DNA of 64,000 nt, taken from assembly GCA_003538625.1 (NCBI GenBank), contig DPRR01000029.1, forward strand, positions 310,001-374,000. The letters run 5' to 3'. The translations under genes and the position numbers were made by a program. Below the pieces are notes generated by a model that worked only from the letters and a program-made list of their open reading frames with translations, ran no database searches and was not told where the DNA came from. Numbering within the stretch: position 1 is the stretch's first letter; each line of letters begins with the position of its first letter. Shown piece by piece: positions 1-8,301 of the stretch. Origin of the DNA: Ignavibacteriales bacterium (GTDB taxonomy: Bacteria > Bacteroidota > Ignavibacteria > Ignavibacteriales > Ignavibacteriaceae).

Positions 1-1653
1 GATGAAAATACACCTTTCGCAATTCGGGGCGATATTACGAGATTAAGGCAAGTCCTGACAAATTTATTAAGCAATGCGGTCAAGTTTACTAATAAAGGGG
101 AAGTTGAAATATCGGTTACATCTGAGCATTTAGATTTTAAAGATTATATAATCAAGTTTAATGTTAGAGATACTGGATTAGGAATACCAAATGACAAATT
201 AGATAAACTGTTTAAACCATTTAGTCAGGTCGATTCATCAACAACAAGAAATTTTGGCGGAACCGGGTTAGGCTTAGCCATAAGTAAAAAAATTGTTGAG
301 CTTATGGGAGGCGAAATAGGTGTTAGCAGCAAAGAAGGAAAAGGCAGCAATTTTTATTTTTCTATTAAAGCTGAATCAGTAACGTCGGATAAAAAAGTTT
401 ATCTGTTTGAAGCAGCACCACAGCTTGTTGGCAAAAGAGTTCTTGTAATTGATCAGAATAAATCTAATGGTATGATGATTACCAATCTGACTAAAAGATG
501 GCGAATGCATTCTGATCTTATCACAGACATTACAAAGCTTAAATCAAAGCTTGAACAAACACCGGATTTTAGTCTTTATATTATTAACGCTTCAAGTATT
601 AATAATAGTATAACGGGTTTGGTGGATAAAATTAAAGATTTATCCGCCAAAAAGAATATTGGTTTTATAATTTTAAAATCCCTTAATAGAGATCTGGAAA
701 TCGCAGAATCCGATTTTGCGCCATTCTTTAAATTTCTCACAAAACCTATCAGAAGAAAACAATTGCACGAAACCATCCTTAATTATATTGAATCAGGCTC
801 GGCACCGACTAAGGTAAGATTGGTTGAAAAAGAAATTCATAAAATTCCATCGTTAGAAAAAATTAAAATTCTACTCGTAGAAGATAATAGTGTAAACCAG
901 ATGGTTGCAACCAGAATGCTTCAACGAATTGGATACGTAGCTGATATTGCTTCTAATGGAAAAGAAGCTGTAGATGCAGTTGAGTCAATTGGATATGATC
1001 TGGTCTTCATGGATATTTCAATGCCCGAAATGGATGGATTAACTGCGTGTTCAATAATCAAATCAAGTAATACACTTAAAAAAATTCCGGTTATTATCGC
1101 AATGACCGCAAATGCAATGTCCGGTGATAAAGAGAATTATCTTAAAGCAGGTATGGATGATTATCTTAGCAAACCGGTTAATCTGGATGAGCTTAGAAAA
1201 GTTATTTTAAAATGGGCTGACATAATAGTGCAGGAAAAACATTTTGAGTCACGCCAGACAATTGAATCAGAAATTGAATTGCGATTTATTGAAGAAAAAA
1301 ATATTTCCTTTTTACAGGATCTTAAAACTGATGCAGACCTCGAATTCTTTAAAGAAATGCTTGACATATATGCAAAGGAAATACCTAAAAATATTGAACT
1401 TATAAGAAATGCCATATTTCAAAATAATTCTGATCATCTAAGATTTTACGTGCACAAATTAAAAGGTTCATCTTTAACTCTTGGAATAGACTGTGTACTC
1501 GAAGACTTCAAAATTCTTGAGAATATGGCTCTTGATAATAATATTACTGAAGAATCATTACGAATATTTAAAAAAGTTGCAGAACAATATGAGATGATTC
1601 TGGAAGAAATAGTCCTTCTAAAAAGTAAATATTCAGGAATAAAATTTTTCTAA
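1..1653 (+). CDS. Hybrid sensor histidine kinase, C-terminal part (HATPase, two receivers, HPt); 5' end outside window
   Basis: The reading frame is open from base 1, so the N-terminal sensor and most or all of the HisKA domain lie off the window. Visible in order, numbering codons from base 1: the ATP-binding kinase core with an N box (RLRQVLTNLLSNAVKFT), a G1 box (DTGLGIP), an F box (FKPFSQVD) and a G2 box (GGTGLGLAI). Next is a degenerate receiver at about 141-245, in which the acceptor position reads as IINASS with no aspartate. An intact receiver follows, with acceptor D338 in FMDISMPEMDG and the late lysine in YLSKPV. A C-terminal HPt domain has phospho-accepting H485 in HKLKGSS. This is the BarA/ArcB-like architecture for a His-Asp-His phosphorelay; the final response regulator is not adjacent. 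The stimulus cannot be deduced. The family call is firm. Confidence 0.93.
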   Translation, partial: DENTPFAIRGDITRLRQVLTNLLSNAVKFTNKGEVEISVTSEHLDFKDYIIKFNVRDTGLGIPNDKLDKLFKPFSQVDSSTTRNFGGTGLGLAISKKIVELMGGEIGVSSKEGKGSNFYFSIKAESVTSDKKVYLFEAAPQLVGKRVLVIDQNKSNGMMITNLTKRWRMHSDLITDITKLKSKLEQTPDFSLYIINASSINNSITGLVDKIKDLSAKKNIGFIILKSLNRDLEIAESDFAPFFKFLTKPIRRKQLHETILNYIESGSAPTKVRLVEKEIHKIPSLEKIKILLVEDNSVNQMVATRMLQRIGYVADIASNGKEAVDAVESIGYDLVFMDISMPEMDGLTACSIIKSSNTLKKIPVIIAMTANAMSGDKENYLKAGMDDYLSKPVNLDELRKVILKWADIIVQEKHFESRQTIESEIELRFIEEKNISFLQDLKTDADLEFFKEMLDIYAKEIPKNIELIRNAIFQNNSDHLRFYVHKLKGSSLTLGIDCVLEDFKILENMALDNNITEESLRIFKKVAEQYEMILEEIVLLKSKYSGIKFF

Positions 1654-1671
1654 CCAAGAAAATCATTTCCA

Positions 1672-2634
1672 ATGTTTCAAACAGAAAAAAAAAGAGCTCC
1701 ATTAAATCGCACCATTAATATCAGCAATCAGGAAATTGAATTTTATAAGAAAAGACTTGTAAAACTTAATAGCAAAACAAACCCCGCCGATGTTTTTGGT
1801 AAAGTGATTAATCAGGATTTGTTTGAAGCACTAAATTTTTTACCTGATAACTTTGTCGATTTACTTTTCCTTGATCCTCCATATAATATTAACAGAAAAT
1901 TTTCTTCAATCAGTTTTAAGGAGATGAAAATAGACGAGTATGAAAACTGGATAGAGTCCTGGATTTCTAAATTAATCCGCACTTTAAAACCTGATGCTTC
2001 TGTTTATTTTTGCTCCGACTGGAAAACCTCAATTCCTGCTTTCAACGTTTTGAAAAAATATTTTAAAATTCGTAACAGAATAACGTGGGAACGTGAAAAG
2101 GGGAGAGGCTCAAAAGATAACTGGAAAAATTCTTATGAAGATATCTGGTATTGCACATTATCAGAAAAGTTTACATTCAATCTAGATGCGGTAAAACTAA
2201 AACGAATGGTGAGGGCACCTTACAAATCTGAAGATGGTACTCCGAAAGATTGGAAAAATGAAAACGGAAAAAACTTTAGAATAACTCATCCATCAAATTT
2301 GTGGACCGACATTTCAATTCCATTCTGGTCTATGCCGGAAAACACGGATCATCCGACTCAAAAGCCGGAAAAACTGCTTGCAAAAATTATTCTTGCCAGC
2401 ACAAATGAAAATGATTTAGTGTTTGATCCATTTCTTGGTTCAGGAACCACAGCAGTAACTGCAAAAAAACTTAACCGCAAATTTTGTGGTGTTGAGGTTG
2501 ATGAAGTTTTTGCTTCGATAGCCTTAAAAAGATTAGAGTTAGCAGATAAAGATAAATCTATACAAGGGTATGAAGACGGAATGTTCTGGGAAAGAAATAG
2601 TTTGCAGGAGCAGAAAAAACGTTCTGGCAAATAG
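1672..2634 (+). CDS. Solo beta-class site-specific DNA methyltransferase (N6-adenine or N4-cytosine)
   Basis: The 320-residue protein carries catalytic motif IV (DPPY, residues 68-71, in LLFLDPPYNIN) before the SAM-binding motif I (DPFLGSGTT, about residue 252). The order IV then I defines the beta class, which includes M.HinfI and CcrM. The last roughly 70 residues contain the usual GVEVDE continuation of the SAM fold. A DPPY motif favours adenine methylation but does not exclude N4-cytosine. The gene starts 18 bp after the upstream kinase on the same strand and has no clear Shine-Dalgarno, so the ATG was chosen for length and position. No restriction endonuclease or specificity subunit is nearby, so it looks like an orphan methylase with a regulatory or housekeeping role. 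The target sequence cannot be read from this. Confidence 0.93.
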   Translation: MFQTEKKRAPLNRTINISNQEIEFYKKRLVKLNSKTNPADVFGKVINQDLFEALNFLPDNFVDLLFLDPPYNINRKFSSISFKEMKIDEYENWIESWISKLIRTLKPDASVYFCSDWKTSIPAFNVLKKYFKIRNRITWEREKGRGSKDNWKNSYEDIWYCTLSEKFTFNLDAVKLKRMVRAPYKSEDGTPKDWKNENGKNFRITHPSNLWTDISIPFWSMPENTDHPTQKPEKLLAKIILASTNENDLVFDPFLGSGTTAVTAKKLNRKFCGVEVDEVFASIALKRLELADKDKSIQGYEDGMFWERNSLQEQKKRSGK

Positions 2635-2696
2635 AGTTTCAATTCTTGCTTGATAAATTAAAAATCCACATTTTAACAACCCAAGTTTTATTGTTT

Positions 2697-2790
2697 AGGG
2701 CACCGGTTAACAGGTTAATACCCAACCCCGTCAGGTCCGGAAGGAAGCAGCGGTCAGTATATAATTTGTGTAACTGTGTGCCCCTTTTTT
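2697..2790 (+). ncRNA. ffs: Small signal recognition particle RNA (4.5S-type) with terminal T tract
   Basis: Bases 2730-2751 contain the hallmark SRP domain IV hairpin, with the strand gtcaggtccgg, a GGAA tetraloop region and aagcagc. This is the Ffh (SRP54) binding site. Around it the two ends pair: gggcac at 2698-2703 with gtgccc at 2778-2783. That gives a closed rod of roughly 87 nt, typical of the short bacterial SRP RNA without an Alu domain. A run of six T at 2785-2790 directly after the helix serves as the termination signal. The RNA partners Ffh to target nascent membrane and secreted proteins to FtsY and Sec. The exact 5' end is inferred from pairing only. The 84-codon reading frame across it is not a gene. 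Confidence 0.93.
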
Positions 2791-2810
2791 ATTATTTACT
2801 CGTTGCTTTA

Positions 2811-2905
2811 TCATTTCGAAGGAGTCATCGACCTGCCTACCGGACAGGCAGACTGAGAAATCCTTTTCTTAGTCACAATCAGATTTCTCCCTTTGGTTGA
2901 AATGA
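2811..2905. repeat. Palindromic intergenic element with nested inverted repeats
   Basis: The outer ends are tcatttc (2811-2817) and gaaatga (2899-2905). An inner pair is gagaaatc (2855-2862) and agatttctc (2881-2889). A central hairpin is formed by ctgcct (2833-2838) and aggcag (2846-2851). This nested design resembles miniature inverted-repeat or REP-like elements common in Bacteroidota-group genomes. It lies between the SRP RNA and the convergent sixA gene and codes for nothing. Confidence 0.6.
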
Positions 2906-2921
2906 CAAAACAATTATCATT

Positions 2922-3401
2922 TCAGATATGAATAAGCGGGGGGATAAAATAAATCAACTTTCCTTTTGCATACTTAATGCTATTTTCAAATTCAATTTTA
3001 GCTAATGCTGCGGGAGGAAAAGCAAGATTAAAATTTCCTGTGCCACAAAAATTATTTATATGGTGTGATAGATCGGGCTGATGACCAACGACAGCAACAT
3101 TTTTAAAATCTATTCCATTTAAAAGATCAAGCAGATCTGATGTTCTGCTGCCGATACCAAGGTTGTTATCTATTATTACTTTTGGTTTATTCTGAATATT
3201 TTCAGCAATTATTTCTGCCGTTTGTACAGCACGGGTCAGGGGTGAACTTAAAACTATATCCAAATTATTAATAAAATTTTTCCAGGCAAGTGAAGCCTTA
3301 GTTATGGTTAACTTGCCTTCTTCTGTCAGTTCTCTATCAAAATCTTTTTTATCGATAGAAATATTTTCTGCGATGCTATGTCTGATCAAATATAAATTCA
3401 T
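2922..3401 (-). CDS. sixA: Phosphohistidine phosphatase, SixA-type (histidine phosphatase superfamily)
   Basis: The 159-residue protein begins MNLYLIRHS, where RH is the catalytic histidine motif of the branch-1 histidine phosphatases. It continues with the supporting SSPLTRAVQTAEI block and the second catalytic histidine in VGHQPDL. Length and spacing match SixA, which removes phosphate from histidine in HPt domains of phosphorelay kinases. The start codon overlaps the stop of the preceding gene (ATGA, 3398-3401), so it is translated as the third member of a minus-strand trio. An HPt-bearing hybrid kinase ends 1.3 kb away on the opposite strand, which is a plausible but unproven substrate. 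Other members of the superfamily act on small phosphorylated metabolites. Confidence 0.85.
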   Translation of the reverse strand: MNLYLIRHSIAENISIDKKDFDRELTEEGKLTITKASLAWKNFINNLDIVLSSPLTRAVQTAEIIAENIQNKPKVIIDNNLGIGSRTSDLLDLLNGIDFKNVAVVGHQPDLSHHINNFCGTGNFNLAFPPAALAKIEFENSIKYAKGKLIYFIPPLIHI

Positions 3402-3697
3402 TCTTCAATATCATAATTAATTGAAATTACAGTTATTAGTTTATGGAAATCCATTAAATCCTTAGTAAGCTGCTTCCCGGTTTTAGAATTCATCAGCTCA
3501 TTCATTTTATCTTTGGAATCAAAAACAATTTCGCAAAAGTAGGAGTATTTCTGATCAAGCAATAAGTTGCTTTCCACTTTAGCAAGATTAATTTTCTTTT
3601 CAGATAGTTCAGAAAGATGAGCTATTATATTCTCTTTAAAATGTGAGAGAGCTTTATCATCTTCGGATTTGTGAAGTAAAAATAATTGTTTGTACAT
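3398..3697 (-). CDS. Small conserved-type protein, possible EthD/dimeric alpha-beta barrel fold
   Basis: About 99 residues, starting MYKQLFLLHKS. I prefer the ATG at 3697 because it shares its A with the TGA of the upstream lipoprotein gene (TGATG). A GTG two codons further upstream is possible but less attractive. The layout of a short beta strand followed by HFKENIIAHLSEL and a later strand with KYSYFCEIVF recalls EthD/Dabb ferredoxin-like proteins, but I see no catalytic residues and the fold call is tentative. It sits between the lipoprotein and sixA with overlaps on both sides, so the three are almost certainly co-translated. Function unknown. Confidence 0.7.
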   Translation of the reverse strand: MYKQLFLLHKSEDDKALSHFKENIIAHLSELSEKKINLAKVESNLLLDQKYSYFCEIVFDSKDKMNELMNSKTGKQLTKDLMDFHKLITVISINYDIEE

Positions 3698-4872
3698 CAG
3701 CACTTTAATAAAAATGTTTGGATGATTTGATCGTACTGGTCTTTATACTTTTCGTAAGTGGATTTTGGTGTCTCCAGAATCATAAGTATTTTTTTTGCAG
3801 GGCATGAATATTCAAATAACTGGTAAATGTTTTTGTTGTCTATCAATTTGTTCGAATATCGTACTACACTGGTATAATTATTTTTATTTGATAAACTTTC
3901 ATTAAAATAATTTTCTGCGGAGTCGGTTGGTGCTATTTCAGCAATTGAAATTCCAGCTCCCAATTTACCGCTTATAAACTTTATTCCTTTTAACTTTTGT
4001 TTAACAAGATTTGAAATAGTAATAAAACCAAGTTTTTTCCAACTACTGTCTAACTTTATTTCAAAAGCATTTTCGTTTATAATTAATTTATGATTTGCAT
4101 TTTCAGATTGCTCACTAGTAAAGAATCTTAGAATAGATTCTGCATCTATAATTTGAGGATTTTTAGTCACAATCTTCAGAGCACGAATCTCCCTGTAAAC
4201 CAGGCTATCAAATAAATTTTTATCACTTACATACTTATTCAAGGATACATCAAATCTAAAGATATCTTTTACAGTTTTTAATTTTGATGACGAAGATAAA
4301 ATACTAGTAATGATAGCAGTATCGGAAATTGTAGAAATTGTTTGCTCCAATTCTTTACTAGGAGTTTTCATATGAGTGAACTGCCGGAAAACTAATCCGG
4401 ATGAATATTGCTCGAGCGAATAATACGTGATTCGTTTTAAGTTAACAATGTCTTTTGAATTAAATTCTTCAGAAATAACAGCAAATCTTCTTGAACCGGA
4501 TTTTTTAAAATTTAAATTAAGATAACCGTTTAATGATTCATCTTTAAGAATCAGGTTTAAATCATTATCAACGATTGCAAATAAATTGTAAACAGGATTC
4601 TGATTCTCTAAAAGAATTGTATAATAATTTTCATTATTAATTTCTATGCTGTCAATCAAAATTTGGTTGAAAGAACCAAGATTAGTTTCAAAAGTAAACA
4701 ATCCATTCAGTATTTTTTTGCTATTTAAATCTCCGCTGATCGAATTTTCAATTAACGATTGGATTGATTTACCATTAACTAAAAACGGTGTTTCTTTTTT
4801 TTGTTCCTTACAACCTATCAACAGGAAGAAAAAAAGAAGTATAGAAAAATATTTTACCGGAATGTTTTTCAT
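3697..4872 (-). CDS. Predicted lipoprotein of unknown function
   Basis: A 391-residue protein with a clear lipoprotein signal: a basic start (MKNIPVK), a hydrophobic stretch (FSILLFFFLL) and the lipobox LIGC, with the lipidated Cys at about residue 21. The mature part is acidic and serine/asparagine-rich and I recognise no family or motif in it. It is probably anchored to the inner leaflet of the outer membrane or to the inner membrane facing the periplasm. It is the first gene of the trio with the small alpha/beta protein and sixA, whose start overlaps its stop. The gene is real by length, signal peptide and coupling; its function is unknown. Confidence 0.85.
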   Translation of the reverse strand: MKNIPVKYFSILLFFFLLIGCKEQKKETPFLVNGKSIQSLIENSISGDLNSKKILNGLFTFETNLGSFNQILIDSIEINNENYYTILLENQNPVYNLFAIVDNDLNLILKDESLNGYLNLNFKKSGSRRFAVISEEFNSKDIVNLKRITYYSLEQYSSGLVFRQFTHMKTPSKELEQTISTISDTAIITSILSSSSKLKTVKDIFRFDVSLNKYVSDKNLFDSLVYREIRALKIVTKNPQIIDAESILRFFTSEQSENANHKLIINENAFEIKLDSSWKKLGFITISNLVKQKLKGIKFISGKLGAGISIAEIAPTDSAENYFNESLSNKNNYTSVVRYSNKLIDNKNIYQLFEYSCPAKKILMILETPKSTYEKYKDQYDQIIQTFLLKC

Positions 4873-5031
4873 AATTTTAATTTCTTAAATGTAAAGATAA
4901 ATAAATAATCCCGATAAGTAATCTAAAAAAACCACATCTCAATAACTTACAAATAATAATCAATCAAGAATTTTGCTGAATAATACTTTTAATCCGGAAC
5001 TACACCTTTAACTTGAGGAAGTTTTTAATAA

Positions 5032-6849
5032 TTAATTATTTTTAAAATGGCTAATTAATAAATCTGTCTTCCTCTTCCCAATAAAATTTTCCAATTCTTC
5101 TTTACTCGATTTTTTTATTACTTCAACACTTCCAAATTTATTAAGCAGAGATTTTGCGGTTTCTGGTCCTATACCTTTTATGTCTGTCAGTTCAGATTTT
5201 ATAGTTCGTTTACTTCTTCTAACACGATGAAAAGTAATTGCAAACCGGTGAGCTTCATCTCTTACTTGCTGCAGCAACTTTAAACCGGAAGAAGTTTTAG
5301 GAATAATTTCCGGATCGGAATTATTTGGAAAGAATACTTCTTCCAGTCTTTTTGCCAATCCAATTATATTATAATCTTTAAAGCCAAGTTTGTTTAAAAT
5401 CTCAACAGCACTTGAAAGCTGTCCTTTGCCGCCATCCACCATAATTAAATCCGGCAAAGTCTGATTTTCTTCTTTTAAACGTGAATATCTTCTCTCAATT
5501 ACTTCACGCATGCTTGAAAAATCATCCGGACCTTCAACAGTCTTAATTATAAATTTTCTGTACAAACTTTTCTTTGGTTTCCCATCTTCAAAAACAACCA
5601 TACTAGCTACCGTATCTGTTCCCTGTAAGTTTGAAATATCAAAACACTCAATTTTTTTTGGTAAGGTTTTTAAACGCAAATCTCTTTGCAAAGCTGAAAC
5701 AGAATAAGAAATATTTCCAAGATTTTTCATCTTTTGTAATTGTATTTCTTTTAGCTGAAGAGTTGCATTTTCTTTACACATTTTAACTAATGATTTCAGA
5801 TCGCCGCGCTGCGGTACAAAAATTTTAACTTTCCTGTTTGATCTCATCCGAAGCCACTCACAAAGTGCGTCAGCATCCTCGGGAGTAATTTCAACAATTA
5901 TTTCACGGGGAATTTCAACCTGGTCTCCATAGTAAAATTTTATTGCAGCCGAGTATATGTTTGATAATTCTTCACCTTCTTCAATTGCTAACTTCAGCTG
6001 CTTTTTCCCAATAAGTTTTCCTGAGCGAATATTAAAAACAGCGCAGGATGAATCTTTACCCTCATAAGCAATTGCAAAAATATCCCGGTCTTCATCATCA
6101 TCATTAACAATTTTTTGCTTTGATGAAATCGAATTTAACTGATCAATTTTATCTCTTAGTTCTGCAGCTTTTTCATATTCTAAACTCTCAACCGCAAGCT
6201 GCATTTTTGATTTTAAATCTTTTATCAAATCTTCTGTTTTACCTTTAAGAAGTTTTATGACTTCATCTACCATTTCGTTGTAGGCTTTGGCAGATATTAA
6301 ATTCTCGCAAGGTCCATCACATTTTTTTATATGGTAATCCAGACAAACTTTAAACTTTTTAGCATTAATATTTTCTTCGGTTAAATCGAGCCGGCAGCTT
6401 CTTATCTTAAAAATTTTGTTAATCATTCCCAGCGAAGCGCGCATACTTCTAACATCAGTATAAGGACCAAAATATTTTGATCCATCATTGTAAACACTTC
6501 TAGTTGGATAGATTCGTGGAAATAATTCATTAGTAACTTTTATAAACGGGAATGATTTATCGTCTTTTAGATTTACATTATATCTCGGTTTAAGCTGCTT
6601 GATAAGATTATTTTCAAGAATCAACGCTTCAAGTTCGCTGTCCGTAACAACAAGCTGCAGATCTTCTATCTTGCTTACCATCGCAGCAGTTTTTGCTGAT
6701 CCCGGATTTTCCAGGAAATAACTTCTAACTCTATTCTTTAAATTCTTAGCTTTACCGACATAAATAACTTTACCATTCTTGTTAAAGAATTGATAAACGC
6801 CCGGAGAAGATGGCAGGTTTTTTAAATTTGTTTCTAATTTTGAATTCAT
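5032..6849 (-). CDS. uvrC: Excinuclease ABC subunit C
   Basis: The 605-residue protein has the full UvrC layout. At the N-terminus is a GIY-YIG nuclease (GVYQFFN, then VIYVGKAKNLKNRVRSYF) for the 3' incision. A cysteine cluster at about 150-180 (CRLDL...CLDYHIKKCDGPC) follows, known in some UvrCs to hold an iron-sulfur cluster. A UVR motif (EKAAELRDKIDQL) for UvrB contact comes next, then the RNase H-like 5' nuclease (CFDISNLQGTDTVASMVVF) and a C-terminal helix-hairpin-helix (LTDIKGIGPETAKSL). It makes the dual incision in nucleotide excision repair with UvrA and UvrB, neither of which is in this window. It is monocistronic, with 159 bp downstream holding nothing recognisable. Identification is certain. 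Confidence 0.98.
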   Translation of the reverse strand: MNSKLETNLKNLPSSPGVYQFFNKNGKVIYVGKAKNLKNRVRSYFLENPGSAKTAAMVSKIEDLQLVVTDSELEALILENNLIKQLKPRYNVNLKDDKSFPFIKVTNELFPRIYPTRSVYNDGSKYFGPYTDVRSMRASLGMINKIFKIRSCRLDLTEENINAKKFKVCLDYHIKKCDGPCENLISAKAYNEMVDEVIKLLKGKTEDLIKDLKSKMQLAVESLEYEKAAELRDKIDQLNSISSKQKIVNDDDEDRDIFAIAYEGKDSSCAVFNIRSGKLIGKKQLKLAIEEGEELSNIYSAAIKFYYGDQVEIPREIIVEITPEDADALCEWLRMRSNRKVKIFVPQRGDLKSLVKMCKENATLQLKEIQLQKMKNLGNISYSVSALQRDLRLKTLPKKIECFDISNLQGTDTVASMVVFEDGKPKKSLYRKFIIKTVEGPDDFSSMREVIERRYSRLKEENQTLPDLIMVDGGKGQLSSAVEILNKLGFKDYNIIGLAKRLEEVFFPNNSDPEIIPKTSSGLKLLQQVRDEAHRFAITFHRVRRSKRTIKSELTDIKGIGPETAKSLLNKFGSVEVIKKSSKEELENFIGKRKTDLLISHFKNN

Positions 6850-6939
6850 AGCATTGGGATGACAAAATTTATTACGCTGATTTTATCACCGCACAAATCA
6901 GCAGATATGAAGCCTGATAATAAGAATTGTATCGAAATT

Positions 6940-8181
6940 TTACTCTGGTAACACACTGTTTTTAGCTATCACTACAATACCTGTTTCAGTAACAGTAAAT
7001 TTCTTCCTATCTCCTTCAAGATCAAATCCAATTTCATATCCCTCAGGTACAATAACATTTTTATCAATTATTGCGCGGCGGATTCTTGCGTGTCTTCCAA
7101 TAGTTACATTATTCATAATTATCGAGTCTGTGATGTAAGAATAACTGTTAACCTTTACATTTGATCCAAGTAAAGATCTTTCTACTAATCCACCGGAAAC
7201 TATTGTTCCATCGCATACCAAAGAATTTAGAGTTCTACCAACTCTTTCGCCTTCGTGCGATACTGTTTTTGCAGGCGGGTATTGATATTGATAAGTTCTT
7301 AATGGCCAGTCTGGATCGTATAAGTTAAACTCAGGAATTACGCTTATCAAATCCATATTTGCTGCGTAGTAACTATCAAGTGTTCCAATGTCTTTCCAGT
7401 ATGGTTGAGTTTTTTTATTCTCATCAAGAAATTTATACGCAATAACTTTTAATTTTGATTGTACCATATAAGGAATTACGTGTTGACCAAAATCATGATT
7501 CTTGATTTTCTTTGCATCCATTTCGTGCAAAACTTCCCGCAGCACATTAGCATTAAAAATATATATTCCCATATTAACAAATGAATATCCTGGCTTATCA
7601 GGTATTTGCGGCGGGTTAGCTGGTTTTTCCACAAAAGATTGAACATCATATTTATCGTCGACACCAACTATACCGAATCTGCTTGCTTCATCTTTAGAAA
7701 CTTCAAGGCAGGCTATAGAAAGATCAGCACCGTTATCAATATGATTATCCAGAAATTTAAGGTAATCCATTTTGTAAATGTGATCACCACCAAGAATTAA
7801 AACCCACTTAGCTTTTTTATCAGAAAATAAATTTAAGTTTTGATGAATTGCATTTGCAGTTCCAAGATACCATTCGTTATTTAACTTTCTTTGAGGAGGA
7901 ACCGAATAGATAAACTCTCCAAGCTCAGGATTAAAAATACTCCAGGCTTCGTACAGATGCATGTTTAACGAATCAGATTTGTATTGAGTTAAAACATAAA
8001 CTCTTCTTAAACCTGAGTTAAGGCAATTTGAAAGTGCAAAATCAATTATCCTGTATTTTCCGCCAAATGGAACTGCAGGTTTGCTTCTTACAGCTGTTAA
8101 AGGATGAAGTCTTTCACCTTGACCACCAGCCAAAACCACTGTTACTGTATCTCTTAAAATTGATGAACCGGGCGAGATCAT
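6940..8181 (-). CDS. glgC: Glucose-1-phosphate adenylyltransferase (ADP-glucose pyrophosphorylase)
   Basis: The 413-residue protein starts near the nucleotide-binding signature VVLAGGQGERLHPLT and continues with KPAVPFGGKYRIIDFALSN. The catalytic-site block LGGDHIYKMDY and the sugar-phosphate motif FVEKPANPP follow, and the C-terminus is a left-handed beta-helix (VSGGLVERSLLGSNVKVNS). It converts glucose-1-phosphate and ATP to ADP-glucose, the committed step of glycogen synthesis. A good Shine-Dalgarno (AAGGAG, five bases before the ATG) supports the start. It stands alone, divergent from the aminopeptidase gene across 120 bp; no other glycogen gene is nearby. Allosteric control cannot be predicted from here. 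Confidence 0.97.
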   Translation of the reverse strand: MISPGSSILRDTVTVVLAGGQGERLHPLTAVRSKPAVPFGGKYRIIDFALSNCLNSGLRRVYVLTQYKSDSLNMHLYEAWSIFNPELGEFIYSVPPQRKLNNEWYLGTANAIHQNLNLFSDKKAKWVLILGGDHIYKMDYLKFLDNHIDNGADLSIACLEVSKDEASRFGIVGVDDKYDVQSFVEKPANPPQIPDKPGYSFVNMGIYIFNANVLREVLHEMDAKKIKNHDFGQHVIPYMVQSKLKVIAYKFLDENKKTQPYWKDIGTLDSYYAANMDLISVIPEFNLYDPDWPLRTYQYQYPPAKTVSHEGERVGRTLNSLVCDGTIVSGGLVERSLLGSNVKVNSYSYITDSIIMNNVTIGRHARIRRAIIDKNVIVPEGYEIGFDLEGDRKKFTVTETGIVVIAKNSVLPE

Positions 8182-8301
8182 ATAGACTCCTTAAATTTGC
8201 ACTAAAATATATCGAATTATCGTTTGTTTGGCAATTAAACAAATAGTTAAATTATTTTTAACAGATATTAATTATTTTTAATTATAAAGTGTTGCCTCGC
8301 T

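Noticed and set aside
1672..2634. Methyltransferase as half of a restriction-modification system
   Set aside because: No endonuclease-like gene lies on either side: the neighbours are a kinase, the SRP RNA and sixA.
2646..2900. 84-codon open frame downstream of the methyltransferase gene
   Set aside because: It runs across the SRP RNA and the palindromic repeat; its protein is arginine/proline-rich with no family resemblance.
3698..3703. GTG start at 3703 for the small gene before sixA
   Set aside because: The ATG at 3697, overlapping the upstream TGA, gives tighter coupling and a standard start.
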